A stretch of DNA of 64,000 nucleotides from JANOSH01 sp031415695 (GTDB lineage: Bacteria > Actinomycetota > Acidimicrobiia > Acidimicrobiales > Ilumatobacteraceae), in assembly GCA_031415695.1 (NCBI GenBank), contig JANOSH010000027.1, positions 1-64,000 of the forward strand. Reading direction: 5' to 3'. Both the position numbers and the translations under genes were made by a program. This document shows, piece after piece, positions 40,430 through 48,146 of this stretch. Every line of letters starts with the position of its first letter. The first letter of the stretch is position 1. Below the pieces are notes generated by a model. It worked only from the letters and a program-made list of their open reading frames with translations, searched no databases and had not been told where the DNA came from.

Positions 40430-42058
40430 ATGGAAATGCACTTCGCCACTGTCTGGGAATCCATCGCCGACGCCGTTCCGGCCCACCCCGCTCTTATCCA
40501 TGGTCCGCTTACCCGGTCGTGGCGTGACTTCGATACGCGAGCTGCTCGGTTGGCTACCGGCCTGGCGAGCGCTGGCATTACCGTCGGCTCGAAGATTGGG
40601 CTGTTCTTGTACAACGGCCCCGAGTACCTGGAAGCGCAATATGCAGGGTTCAAGATGCGCGCCGTACCGGTCAACGTCAACTATCGCTATCTCAACGACG
40701 AGCTGGCCTACCTACTCGACAACGCCGACGCCGAGGCCCTCATCTTCCATTCATCACTGAGTGAACGGGTGGCTCAGGTACGTGACCGTTTGCCCAAACT
40801 TCGATTCCTTGTGCAGGTCGACGACGTCAACGACGGTCGTCCCATTCTCGATGGTGCTGTCGCGTACGAAGATGTGATTGCGAACCATGCGCCGGCGGCA
40901 CGTATCGAGCGCCATGAAGACGATATCTACATGCTGTATACCGGCGGCACGACCGGCATGCCTAAAGGTGTTATGTACGCAATGGGTGGCATGACCAACG
41001 CTTTTGTCCAAGGCGGCTTCCCACTCATTGGACTCGCACCACCGGCTAACGCCAGCGAGGTTGCACCCTTAGTGGCCGAGGTGGTCAGGACGGGTGCAGC
41101 GCAGGTTGCGTTACCGACTTGCCCGCTGATGCACGGCACCGGGATGTGGCTCGGCGCGCTCATTCCGCTGTTGAGTGGCGGCACCATTGTCACCCTCGAA
41201 AATCACAACTTCGACGGTCACGAAGCAATGCGTGCCATCGAGGTTAACCACGTGAGCACCTTGGTTGTCGTAGGCGATGCCATGTGTCGACCGTTGACCC
41301 GCGCTGTCGACGAGGCAGTCGAACGAGACATGCCGTACGACACGTCGTCGTTGAAGATGATGATTTCGTCGGGGGTGATGTGGACGTCGGAAACTAAGGA
41401 AGAAGTGCTCGACCGCATCCCCCACATCATGCTGCTCGATGCCATGGGCTCCAGCGAAGGGTCCATGGGAATGCAGGTGTCGGCCAAAGGCATGGCGGCC
41501 GAGACCGCCAAGTTCCAACAGACACCGACCACAAAGGTGTTCACCGAAGACGACCGAGAGATTGTGCCGGGTTCGGGCGAGGCTGGTTTGGTCGCTGCGG
41601 GCGGCAACGTGCCACTCGGGTACTACAAGGATCCCGAGAAGTCAGCCCGTACGTTCCGAGTTATCAACGGTGAGCGATATTCGTTTCCTGGCGACTGGGC
41701 CACCGTCGATGCCGACGGGTCCATCCGCTTGCTTGGGCGCGGTAGCCAGTGCATAAACACTGGCGGTGAAAAGGTCTTCCCCGAAGAAGTCGAAGAGGCC
41801 GTCAAGCGCACTGAGGGGGTGCTCGACTGCCTGGTTGTTGGCTTGCCCGACGCCAAGTTCGGCGAGGCTGTCACCGCCGTAGTCTCGCTAGAAGGCGGCG
41901 GCGCACGCCCCGATGGCCCGGCCATCATTCAATCGGTGAAGGCTCAGCTGTCGGGCTTCAAAGCCCCGAAGCGCGTTGTGTTCGTGACCGACGTACCCCG
42001 CACACCAAACGGCAAAGCCGACTACAAAACCGCCAAGCAATTGGCCCTCGAGAGCTAG
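40430..42058 (+). CDS. Acyl-CoA synthetase (FadD-like, AMP-forming)
   Basis: A 542-residue ANL-superfamily enzyme that activates a carboxylate (fatty, steroid-side-chain or aromatic acid) to a CoA thioester through an acyl-AMP. Motifs: P-loop YTGGTTGMPKG, LLDAMGSSEGSMG (A5-like), the hinge LLGRGSQCINTGGEKVFPEE and the C-terminal catalytic Lys in PNGKADYK. The N-terminal MHFATVWESIADAVPAHPAL is typical of the actinobacterial FadD3/FadD17-19-like group. TAGCCT lies 8 bp before the ATG. The stop TAG at 42056-42058 is followed in the same frame by the acyltransferase reading frame. Confidence 0.93.
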   Translation: MEMHFATVWESIADAVPAHPALIHGPLTRSWRDFDTRAARLATGLASAGITVGSKIGLFLYNGPEYLEAQYAGFKMRAVPVNVNYRYLNDELAYLLDNADAEALIFHSSLSERVAQVRDRLPKLRFLVQVDDVNDGRPILDGAVAYEDVIANHAPAARIERHEDDIYMLYTGGTTGMPKGVMYAMGGMTNAFVQGGFPLIGLAPPANASEVAPLVAEVVRTGAAQVALPTCPLMHGTGMWLGALIPLLSGGTIVTLENHNFDGHEAMRAIEVNHVSTLVVVGDAMCRPLTRAVDEAVERDMPYDTSSLKMMISSGVMWTSETKEEVLDRIPHIMLLDAMGSSEGSMGMQVSAKGMAAETAKFQQTPTTKVFTEDDREIVPGSGEAGLVAAGGNVPLGYYKDPEKSARTFRVINGERYSFPGDWATVDADGSIRLLGRGSQCINTGGEKVFPEEVEEAVKRTEGVLDCLVVGLPDAKFGEAVTAVVSLEGGGARPDGPAIIQSVKAQLSGFKAPKRVVFVTDVPRTPNGKADYKTAKQLALES

Positions 42059-42178
42059 CAGCCCACGACCAAACCTGCAACTGTTGCGGATTCGGCCGGT
42101 CCTGGGGCGGCCTTATCCGCAACTGTTGCGGATAAGGCCGACGCGCCCATCGGTTCGTCCGCCGGGCGCATCGTCGGA
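42059..42178. promoter_or_regulatory. Palindrome-bearing spacer between acyl-CoA synthetase and acyltransferase
   Basis: The 120-bp spacer is open in the acyltransferase frame and has two copies of GCAACTGTTGCGGAT (42077-42091 and 42119-42133), 42 bp apart, each centred on a small palindrome GCAACTGTTGC. The second is embedded in the perfect palindrome at 42109-42139. In the reading frame the repeats encode ATVAD twice. It could be regulatory DNA, coding DNA, or both. Confidence 0.55.
42109..42139. repeat. Perfect 31-bp palindrome (15-bp arms, 1-bp centre)
   Basis: Arms GGCCTTATCCGCAAC and GTTGCGGATAAGGCC flank a single T. As RNA it would form a strong hairpin about 50 bases after the synthetase stop; no T-run follows. 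As DNA it is a plausible operator. Confidence 0.85.
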
Positions 42179-44140
42179 TTGGATGGCCTTCGCGGACTCG
42201 CCGTTGGCGCTGTGGTGGCGTTCCACGTTCACTGGCTTAAGGGCGGCTGGCTCGGCGTCGACGTGTTCTTTGTGCTGTCGGGGTTCTTGATTACCCGGCT
42301 ACTACTTACCGAGGCGAACATCACCGGCCGTATCGACCTCCGGCAATTCTGGCTACGTCGAGCAAAGCGGCTGCTGCCGCCGGTCTTGGTGCTGGTTGCG
42401 TTCGCAGCTTGGTGGGAACGCACTCGCCAATCCACGACTCGGTTTTGGGACGTTCTCGGAGCACTCACCTACTCATCAAACTGGGTGCAACTCGCCACTA
42501 CGAACGGCTATTGGGACCGGTTTGCCGAACCCAGAGTTCTCGACCATTTGTGGAGCCTGGCCATCGAGGAACAGTTCTACCTGCTCTGGCCGCTTGCCAT
42601 TGCCGTCATTGTTCGCTTGGGCCTGTCACGACGAGCGACCGGCATTGTCATGGCGACACTGGCTGTCTCGCTCGCAGAATACTCTCTCCTTATATTCAAA
42701 GAGGGAGCGTCACCGTCGCGTGTGTACGCTGGCACTGACACACGGGCGATGGCATTAGTGGTCGGTGCGCTTGTCGCTACCCTGCCCGGCACCCGCTGGC
42801 GCCCCGCCTTGTACCGCCCCGCCATCGCTCTATCGGGCGGGCTCCTTGTCTGGATGACCATCTCGCTGCGAGGCTCGGCCCAATTTGTATACTCCGGCGG
42901 GTTGGTCCTGGGCAGCGTCGCCAGTGCACTGCTTGTCGCCTCTGTCGTTGGGCGAGGCATCCCAAGCGTTCTTGATGCGAGGCCGCTGGTGTGGCTCGGC
43001 CAGCGTTCCTACGGGGTATACCTGTGGCATTGGCCGATCTGTATTGCGCTCGATGTCGCCGATAGACCACGAAGTACGGCATCGGCTCAGATGGGCGTCG
43101 TGGTGTTGTCACTCGGTGCCGCCGAGGTTTCGGGGCGGCTCATCGAGAACCCGATTCGGGCCCACGGTTTTGCAGCGTTCGACCGTCGGGGCGTGGCCGT
43201 GCGAGCGTTGGGTGTTGCCATACTCGCGGTCGCTGCAACCGGGATTGTGTTGCCCACCCGCTCGGCCGACGTTGACGCCGTCGAGCTAAGTGGTTCGACG
43301 CTCGAAAGTGTGGCTCCGAGCACGACCGTCGCGAGCACAACCTCGACCAGCACGGCCGCGGTACAGCCACCCACTGCACAGCCACCCACGCATGTGCCGA
43401 CATCCATTCCAGCCTCTACGGTGCCGGCGGCACCGGCCCGGCTGCCAAGCAAGGTGGCCCGACCCGAAGGTCGACAACCCAAGCTGATGGTGGTCGGCGA
43501 TTCGGTCGGTGAGTACCTCGCCACCACGGCCCTTAAATCGCTGGCCGGTATCGGCGCTCAGTTCGTCAATCACGCGCAGTCGAACTGTGTCTGGGCACTC
43601 GAAACCGTTCGCACCCGTGAGCGCAATGGCGATGTCATTCAAGATCATCCTGACGAGTGCATTACTCGACTGCAGGCACTCGACAATGCGACAGTAACCA
43701 TTAGCCCCGACGCTGCGGTCATCATCTTTGGCGGCGGACTCTTCCACGAAAACGAAGTCAGTCCCGGCCGATGGCACAACGCATGCTCCACCGAATTCGC
43801 CCTGTGGTTCACGCGCCAAATCACCGGCGCGGTCACTGAACTGCGGCGATCCGGTACCCCGGTATATGTGGCCACCGAGTCGTACTATCGGGCGCCACGC
43901 GAACCCGACCTCGACAGTCGAGACGACGAAACCGATTGCAAGAACAAGATCATTCGGTCCACGGCTGCAACCGCGTCGTACGTCGTAATCGACCTGGGCG
44001 GCTTTGTTTGTCCCGACCGGGATCGGTGCCCAAACCGTGACGCCGGGGTTGTGTTGCGTCCCGACGGTATTCACTTCGCGGGACCTGGCGCTATCGTGAC
44101 GGCCATGTGGATTGTCAGCGAGATTTTCGAGGCCGTATAG
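42179..44140 (+). CDS. OafA/YrhL-type acyltransferase with C-terminal SGNH domain
   Basis: A 653-residue membrane O-acyltransferase, probably modifying a cell-surface glycan. N-terminal acyltransferase-3 domain with about ten helices (FHVHWLKGGWLGVDVFFVLS; DHLWSLAIEEQFYLLWPLAI; SYGVYLWHWPI), then a Ser/Thr/Pro linker and an SGNH hydrolase-like domain (MVVGDSVGEYL; catalytic DGIHFAG near the end). The first start codon in the frame is TTG at 42179, where homologues have the Leu of LDGLRGLAV preceded by more residues. The frame is open back to the preceding TAG at 42056 with protein-like sequence (ADAPIGSSAGRIVGLDGLRG) but without ATG, GTG or TTG. The true N-terminus is therefore uncertain. It ends one base before the amidohydrolase start. 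Confidence 0.9.
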   Translation: MDGLRGLAVGAVVAFHVHWLKGGWLGVDVFFVLSGFLITRLLLTEANITGRIDLRQFWLRRAKRLLPPVLVLVAFAAWWERTRQSTTRFWDVLGALTYSSNWVQLATTNGYWDRFAEPRVLDHLWSLAIEEQFYLLWPLAIAVIVRLGLSRRATGIVMATLAVSLAEYSLLIFKEGASPSRVYAGTDTRAMALVVGALVATLPGTRWRPALYRPAIALSGGLLVWMTISLRGSAQFVYSGGLVLGSVASALLVASVVGRGIPSVLDARPLVWLGQRSYGVYLWHWPICIALDVADRPRSTASAQMGVVVLSLGAAEVSGRLIENPIRAHGFAAFDRRGVAVRALGVAILAVAATGIVLPTRSADVDAVELSGSTLESVAPSTTVASTTSTSTAAVQPPTAQPPTHVPTSIPASTVPAAPARLPSKVARPEGRQPKLMVVGDSVGEYLATTALKSLAGIGAQFVNHAQSNCVWALETVRTRERNGDVIQDHPDECITRLQALDNATVTISPDAAVIIFGGGLFHENEVSPGRWHNACSTEFALWFTRQITGAVTELRRSGTPVYVATESYYRAPREPDLDSRDDETDCKNKIIRSTAATASYVVIDLGGFVCPDRDRCPNRDAGVVLRPDGIHFAGPGAIVTAMWIVSEIFEAV

Positions 44141-45124
44141 ATGTCTAACGTACGACCCGACTGGTTGGAGCAAGTTAGTGAAGATGTTCTCGAACCCGAC
44201 ATGCCCATCTTCGACCCGCACCACCACCTGTGGGAACACCGGGGCCTGACCCGGTACACCATGGATGAATTACGCGCCGACACCAACGATGGCCACAACG
44301 TTGTCGGCACGGTGTTCGTCGAGTGCACATGGGGGTATCGAAGCGTTGGACCACCGGAACTTCGTAGCGTGGGCGAGACAGAGTACGTCGCCGGTGTAGC
44401 CGACGGGTTTGTACAAGGCATCGTGAGTACGTGTGATCTGCGATTGCCCCCCGATCAGCTTCGCGAGGTGCTCGCCGCACACGAAGCGGCGGGCCAAGGC
44501 CTGTTTCGAGGTATTCGCCATCGGCTTGCCCATGACCCCACCGGCTCGGCCCATTCTCTCCGGGCGACCGACACGCCCGCGCAACTCGCCGGCACCGACG
44601 ACTTCCGGCGAGGGCTTGGTGTACTTGGGGCGCTCGGCTACAGCTTCGACGCGTGGCTGTATCACCCTCAAATCTCTGAGCTCACGGCGCTAGCCAAAGC
44701 CGTACCAGGAACCACTATCGTGCTCGACCACATCGGCGGCCCAATCGGCATCGGCACGTTTGCCGGCAAGCGCGACGAGGTCATGGCCCAATGGCACCTC
44801 GACATGGCCGACCTCGCTACCTGCCCCAACGTTGTCGTGAAGGTCGGCGGTATTGGCATGGTCGTGTACGGCGCCGGTTTCGAGCATCGCCTTCAACCAG
44901 CAACGTCCGACGAGATTGTCGACTACTGGGGCGAAGCGCTCACCACCACCATCGACCTCTTCGGAGCCGATCGCTGCATGTTCGAGTCGAACTTCCCGGT
45001 TGACAAAGAATCGGTGTCGTACCGGGTTTTGTGGAACGCGTTCAAGAAGCTAAGCGCAACGCGCTCGGCGGCCGAACGAGAACAACTATTCCGAGCAACG
45101 GCCGAGCGCGTCTACCGCGTGTAG
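44141..45124 (+). CDS. Amidohydrolase family 2 metal-dependent hydrolase
   Basis: A 327-residue TIM-barrel hydrolase. The metal-binding DPHHHLW is at about residues 25-31, a further His lies in FRGIRHRLAHD and VLDHIGGP, and the late Asp/Glu set is in FGADRCMFESNFPVDK. These fit the lactonase/decarboxylase group of amidohydrolase-2 proteins that act on cyclic carboxylates. Substrate unknown. The ATG follows the acyltransferase TAG directly, so they are likely co-translated. Overlaps by 83 bp the 3' end of a possible convergent lipoprotein gene. Confidence 0.87.
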   Translation: MSNVRPDWLEQVSEDVLEPDMPIFDPHHHLWEHRGLTRYTMDELRADTNDGHNVVGTVFVECTWGYRSVGPPELRSVGETEYVAGVADGFVQGIVSTCDLRLPPDQLREVLAAHEAAGQGLFRGIRHRLAHDPTGSAHSLRATDTPAQLAGTDDFRRGLGVLGALGYSFDAWLYHPQISELTALAKAVPGTTIVLDHIGGPIGIGTFAGKRDEVMAQWHLDMADLATCPNVVVKVGGIGMVVYGAGFEHRLQPATSDEIVDYWGEALTTTIDLFGADRCMFESNFPVDKESVSYRVLWNAFKKLSATRSAAEREQLFRATAERVYRV

Positions 45125-45488
45125 GCCCGGCTTCACGGCTTGGCGGTGGCGCTACCGATCGGTGCTGTAGTTCCCGGGTTTTGATCAGGGGGAACTTGTA
45201 CGCGGTCGCGCCCCACAGCTGCAGCGAGAGTCGTGCGAATGAATCGACGGCAAGCTCACGTAGCACGGCGGGTCCTACGGTTTCCGCCACAGCGACGATG
45301 ACTGCTTCAGCACGCCCAGCAAGCGCTAGTCCGGTCGGGTAGATGGGATAGTCAGCTTGCAACTGCCGCGCCTCAACCGGCGCTGCTGATGTTTCGGTCG
45401 CCGAAATGTTGGCGGACTTCACAACGCTTGCACAGCTTGTCAACCAAACGATTGCCATAGCGGCCCTTGCGACTCGGGAATCGACCAT
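45042..45488 (-). CDS. Possible small lipoprotein
   Basis: Starting at ATG 45486-45488 the frame gives 148 residues with a plausible lipoprotein signal (MVDSRVARAAMAIVWLTSC, lipobox LTSC at about 16-19), then a stretch that looks like real protein (YPIYPTGLALAGRAEAVIVA, ETVGPAVLRELAVDSFARLS, WGATAYKFPL). The last ~35 residues are Arg/Pro-rich and overlap the amidohydrolase gene antisense. No family recognised. It may be a genuine gene with an eroded 3' end; an ATG ten codons upstream is also possible. Confidence 0.42.
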   Translation of the reverse strand: MVDSRVARAAMAIVWLTSCASVVKSANISATETSAAPVEARQLQADYPIYPTGLALAGRAEAVIVAVAETVGPAVLRELAVDSFARLSLQLWGATAYKFPLIKTRELQHRSVAPPPSREAGPTRGRRARPLLGIVVLVRPPSALRLAS

Positions 45489-45641
45489 CGAGGACATTGT
45501 TGGCTCCAGACTCTTCACTTATGGGTTGTCGAATCCGTTGCGCGGATACAGCAGATTGGTGTTATTCACGTCGAACGTTGCCGGATCTCGAACGACACCG
45601 CCGGTCACAAGCCCCTGTAGCAACAGCGATAGACGAAACCC

Positions 45642-45667
45642 GCAGGTTCGGGAGCTCCCGAACCTGC
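45642..45667. repeat. Perfect 26-bp palindrome upstream of phd
   Basis: Arms GCAGGTTCGGGAG and CTCCCGAACCTGC abut with no spacer. Its centre is about 68 bp upstream of the antitoxin start. Phd/VapB antitoxins usually repress their own promoter through palindromic operators, so this is the best operator candidate, although it is further upstream than usual. Confidence 0.8.
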
Positions 45668-45710
45668 TGCAACCAGACGGCGCGGGTCGGCCACTACCAG
45701 TTAGTTCAGC

Positions 45711-45722
45711 TAGACTAAGTCC
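45711..45722 (+). promoter_or_regulatory. Leaderless -10 before the antitoxin gene (TAGACT-N6-ATG)
   Basis: TAGACT at 45711-45716 ends six bases before the ATG at 45723; no SD is present. Confidence 0.55.
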
Positions 45723-45977
45723 ATGCCTACCACTGTAGTGAATACGCATGAGGCCAAGAGCCGCTTGTCCGAACTCATCCGGTTGGTCGAGGCCGGCGAG
45801 GAAGTCATCGTCGCCCGCAACGGCACAGTGGTCATGAAGATGATTCCGTGGCCGCAACCACCGACTACCCGTATATCGGGGGCTTGGAAAGGCAAGATCA
45901 CGTACCACGAAGTCGACAGCGTGGGATCTGACCCCGATGTACTAGCCCTCTTCGAGGAGTCGAGCGATTCCTTGTGA
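45723..45977 (+). CDS. Phd/YefM-family antitoxin
   Basis: An 84-residue antitoxin. The N-terminal Phd fold is clear: VVNTHEAKSRLSELIRLVEA followed by GEEVIVARNGTVVMKMIP. The C-terminal ~30 residues (WKGKITYHEVDSVGSDPDVL onward) are the toxin-binding tail. It neutralises the adjacent PIN-domain toxin and probably represses the operon. Its stop overlaps the toxin GTG start, giving translational coupling. Confidence 0.92.
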   Translation: MPTTVVNTHEAKSRLSELIRLVEAGEEVIVARNGTVVMKMIPWPQPPTTRISGAWKGKITYHEVDSVGSDPDVLALFEESSDSL

Positions 45978-46354
45978 GGCTGTTACTCGACAGCCACGTT
46001 GCGCTCTGGTGGCTGGCAGACGACGGTCGGCTCGGACGCAAGGCGCACACCAGCATCGCAACAGCATCTGAAGTTTTCGTCTCGGTGGTAACGCCTTGGG
46101 AACTCGGCATCAAGAAGGCCAGCGGAAAAGTCACGCTGCCCGACGACCTCGTTTCTCAACTCCTCGCAACAGGCTTCACGCTCCTCCCTATCCAGGCAAC
46201 GCACGCCCAAGCCGCGCCTGCTCTTCGCGCCCACCATGGCGACCCCTTCGACCGAATGATCATTGCTCAGGCAACGTCCGAGCAACTCACGATCGTCACG
46301 GCCGACAAACAGTTCAAGCTCTACGACGTGGGTTTGATCAACGCCACACGCTAA
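45974..46354 (+). CDS. vapC: VapC-like PIN-domain toxin
   Basis: A 126-residue PIN ribonuclease, likely cutting tRNA or rRNA when free of antitoxin. Acidic active-site residues: Asp6 in LLLDSHVALWW, Glu43 region in TPWELGIKKASG, Asp and Asp in GDPFDRMIIAQA, and a late Asp in VTADKQF. The variant WELGIK and HGDPFDRMII segments are typical of Phd-paired PIN toxins. Starts at GTG overlapping the antitoxin stop; its TAA overlaps the stop of the convergent hydrolase gene. Confidence 0.92.
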   Translation: MRLLLDSHVALWWLADDGRLGRKAHTSIATASEVFVSVVTPWELGIKKASGKVTLPDDLVSQLLATGFTLLPIQATHAQAAPALRAHHGDPFDRMIIAQATSEQLTIVTADKQFKLYDVGLINATR

Positions 46355-47082
46355 TCGAGTCGTTGGTGTAGGAACTCCAGCACTCTGGCCACCCCGACAT
46401 CTTGCACCTGTTCGGTCAGTACGCTGTGGTCGGTGGGCTTGGAAGACGGGAATTCCACGGCGATAAACCGATCGCCCAACTCGGCCCGTAGCGTTGCGAA
46501 GCGGTCACCCACCAGCTTGTCGCCCGTAAACCGAAGCCCCATCACATCGCAGTCACGGGATTTCACAGCGGCGAGATCGGCGGGTGACAGGTTCAGGTCG
46601 GCTCGTTGGCGACGGGTCGGCAAGATCGGCAACGACGGCTGACTGATCACCGGTGCGACCGTGTGCGCGTCGACCATCATTGCCAACGCGAAGCCTCCGG
46701 TCCAACACATACCGATAGCGCCGACGCCTGGGCCACCGAGTTCTTCGTGAAGCGTGCGTGCCAGTGCCCGCAACCACGCGGCGATAGGCGGGGTACGCCC
46801 GGCAACCAGCGCCGTGAATTCCTTGGCGATACACCCTTTGGCTACCGACGAGCCCACATACTTTGACGAGACGGGTCGCTCCGCCTCGCCAAACAACAAC
46901 GGCATGACAACGGTGAATCCCGCCGCCACGACCTTCTCGCCGAAGCCGATCACGGCCGGTGTAAGGCCCGGCATTTCGTGCATGACGATGACACCTGGAC
47001 CGTGGCCACGCCGGTACGTTGGATACGTGAAGCCGTTCGAGACGAACGTCGAAACAGTCCACTCGGCGAGTAGCGCCCCCAC
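46351..47082 (-). CDS. Dienelactone hydrolase family protein
   Basis: A 243-residue alpha/beta hydrolase. Nucleophile Cys in GMCWTGGFAL (GxCxxG variant of the family), acid Asp in RFTGDKLVGD, His in KPTDHSVLTE. The N-terminal GVIVMHEMPGL and FTVVMPLLFG segments match the family. Substrate may be an ester or lactone; not assignable. The GTG start overlaps the last base of the upstream kinase-like gene's TAG, indicating a two-gene operon. Confidence 0.88.
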   Translation of the reverse strand: MGALLAEWTVSTFVSNGFTYPTYRRGHGPGVIVMHEMPGLTPAVIGFGEKVVAAGFTVVMPLLFGEAERPVSSKYVGSSVAKGCIAKEFTALVAGRTPPIAAWLRALARTLHEELGGPGVGAIGMCWTGGFALAMMVDAHTVAPVISQPSLPILPTRRQRADLNLSPADLAAVKSRDCDVMGLRFTGDKLVGDRFATLRAELGDRFIAVEFPSSKPTDHSVLTEQVQDVGVARVLEFLHQRLD

Positions 47083-48101
47083 TACAACTCGTTGACTGCA
47101 GCGAGCGCAGCGTTGGCCAGGTTCTCGGGGCCAACCTTGAACTGTTCAATGACCTCGGCCTCGGCGTGACCCATCACCCCGTGTAGGTACCGGGCGTACA
47201 CACCTTCGGAAATAACTGCGAGCCGAAACGACGAGAACGCCTTGTAGTAGGCCACCTTCGAGACGTCTCGGCCGGTGCGTTGTGCGTATCGAGCCACAAG
47301 CTCGCTATAGGCCGGGAATCCTCCGGCGCTGGTTGGATCATTCGCCCGACCGGTAGGTATGCCAGGGTCGCTCCAGTACACGCCGATATAGCCGAGGTCG
47401 GCAAGTGGATCGCCCAGGGTGCACAATTCCCAGTCAAGTACGGCAGCGATCTTGCGATTCTGCAGGTCGATCATGCAGTTACCGAACCGGTAGTCGCCGT
47501 GGGCAATCGATACGCCTTGTTGTTCAGGAATGCCGTCACGTAGGCGAACTTTCAACTCCTCGATAGCCGGTATCTCACGGGTCTTGGAATTGTCCCACTG
47601 CGTGCTCCAACGCTTAACTTGCCGCTCGACGTATCCGTCGCGTTTGGCAAGGTTGCCCAGCCCGATTGCATCAACATCAACCGCATGCAGGTCGGCGAGA
47701 ACATCAACGAGAGCGAATGCCAACGCACGTTTGGTGTCGGGGGCCAAGTCCACTGCTTTGTCGGGGTTATCGAGCACCACGCCCTCGACGAAATTCATCA
47801 CGTAGAATGGCGCCTCGTTCACCTCGACATCGGTGCACAATCCCCAGCACCGAGCCACCGGAACATTGGTTTGGCCGACCGCCGAGACAATGCGGTGTTC
47901 TCGTTCCATGTCGTGTGCGGTGGCCAGCACGTGGCCAAGTGGCGGACGTCGTAGAACAAAGGCTCGCCCGTCGGCACCCACAAGCCGATACGTCAGATTG
48001 GAATGGCCGCCCGCAATGATCGAGAACTCGAACGGCGCAAGTGCGCCCTCGATGTTGTCGACAAACCATGACGTTACCCGTTGTTCGTTAATCCCCAACA
48101 T
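47082..48101 (-). CDS. APH/ACAD10-type phosphotransferase
   Basis: A 339-residue kinase-fold protein of the aminoglycoside phosphotransferase group. Visible: N-lobe AGGHSNLTYRLVGADGRAFV and LRRPPLG, the catalytic HGDYRFGNCMID with Asp, and the DFG-like AAVLDWELCTLGDPLADLGY. In actinobacteria such proteins often stand beside acyl-CoA dehydrogenases and act in lipid catabolism, resembling the kinase domain of ACAD10/11 that phosphorylates 4-hydroxyacyl-CoA. Here the partner gene is a dienelactone hydrolase. Antibiotic resistance is unlikely. Confidence 0.88.
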   Translation of the reverse strand: MLGINEQRVTSWFVDNIEGALAPFEFSIIAGGHSNLTYRLVGADGRAFVLRRPPLGHVLATAHDMEREHRIVSAVGQTNVPVARCWGLCTDVEVNEAPFYVMNFVEGVVLDNPDKAVDLAPDTKRALAFALVDVLADLHAVDVDAIGLGNLAKRDGYVERQVKRWSTQWDNSKTREIPAIEELKVRLRDGIPEQQGVSIAHGDYRFGNCMIDLQNRKIAAVLDWELCTLGDPLADLGYIGVYWSDPGIPTGRANDPTSAGGFPAYSELVARYAQRTGRDVSKVAYYKAFSSFRLAVISEGVYARYLHGVMGHAEAEVIEQFKVGPENLANAALAAVNEL

Positions 48102-48146
48102 TGTGAGACGACGTTAGCGGGGACGCATAGATCTAGCCATGTGAAC

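Larger units (their letters stand above)
45489..45722. promoter_or_regulatory. Intergenic region upstream of the toxin-antitoxin pair
   Basis: 234 bp with no convincing gene. It contains a perfect 26-bp palindrome (45642-45667) and the antitoxin -10 (45711-45716). Open frames on the minus strand here have no start signals or family resemblance. Confidence 0.5.

Noticed and set aside
43286..44239. A 317-residue minus-strand frame
   Set aside because: Antisense to the SGNH domain of the acyltransferase and to the amidohydrolase start; no family resemblance.
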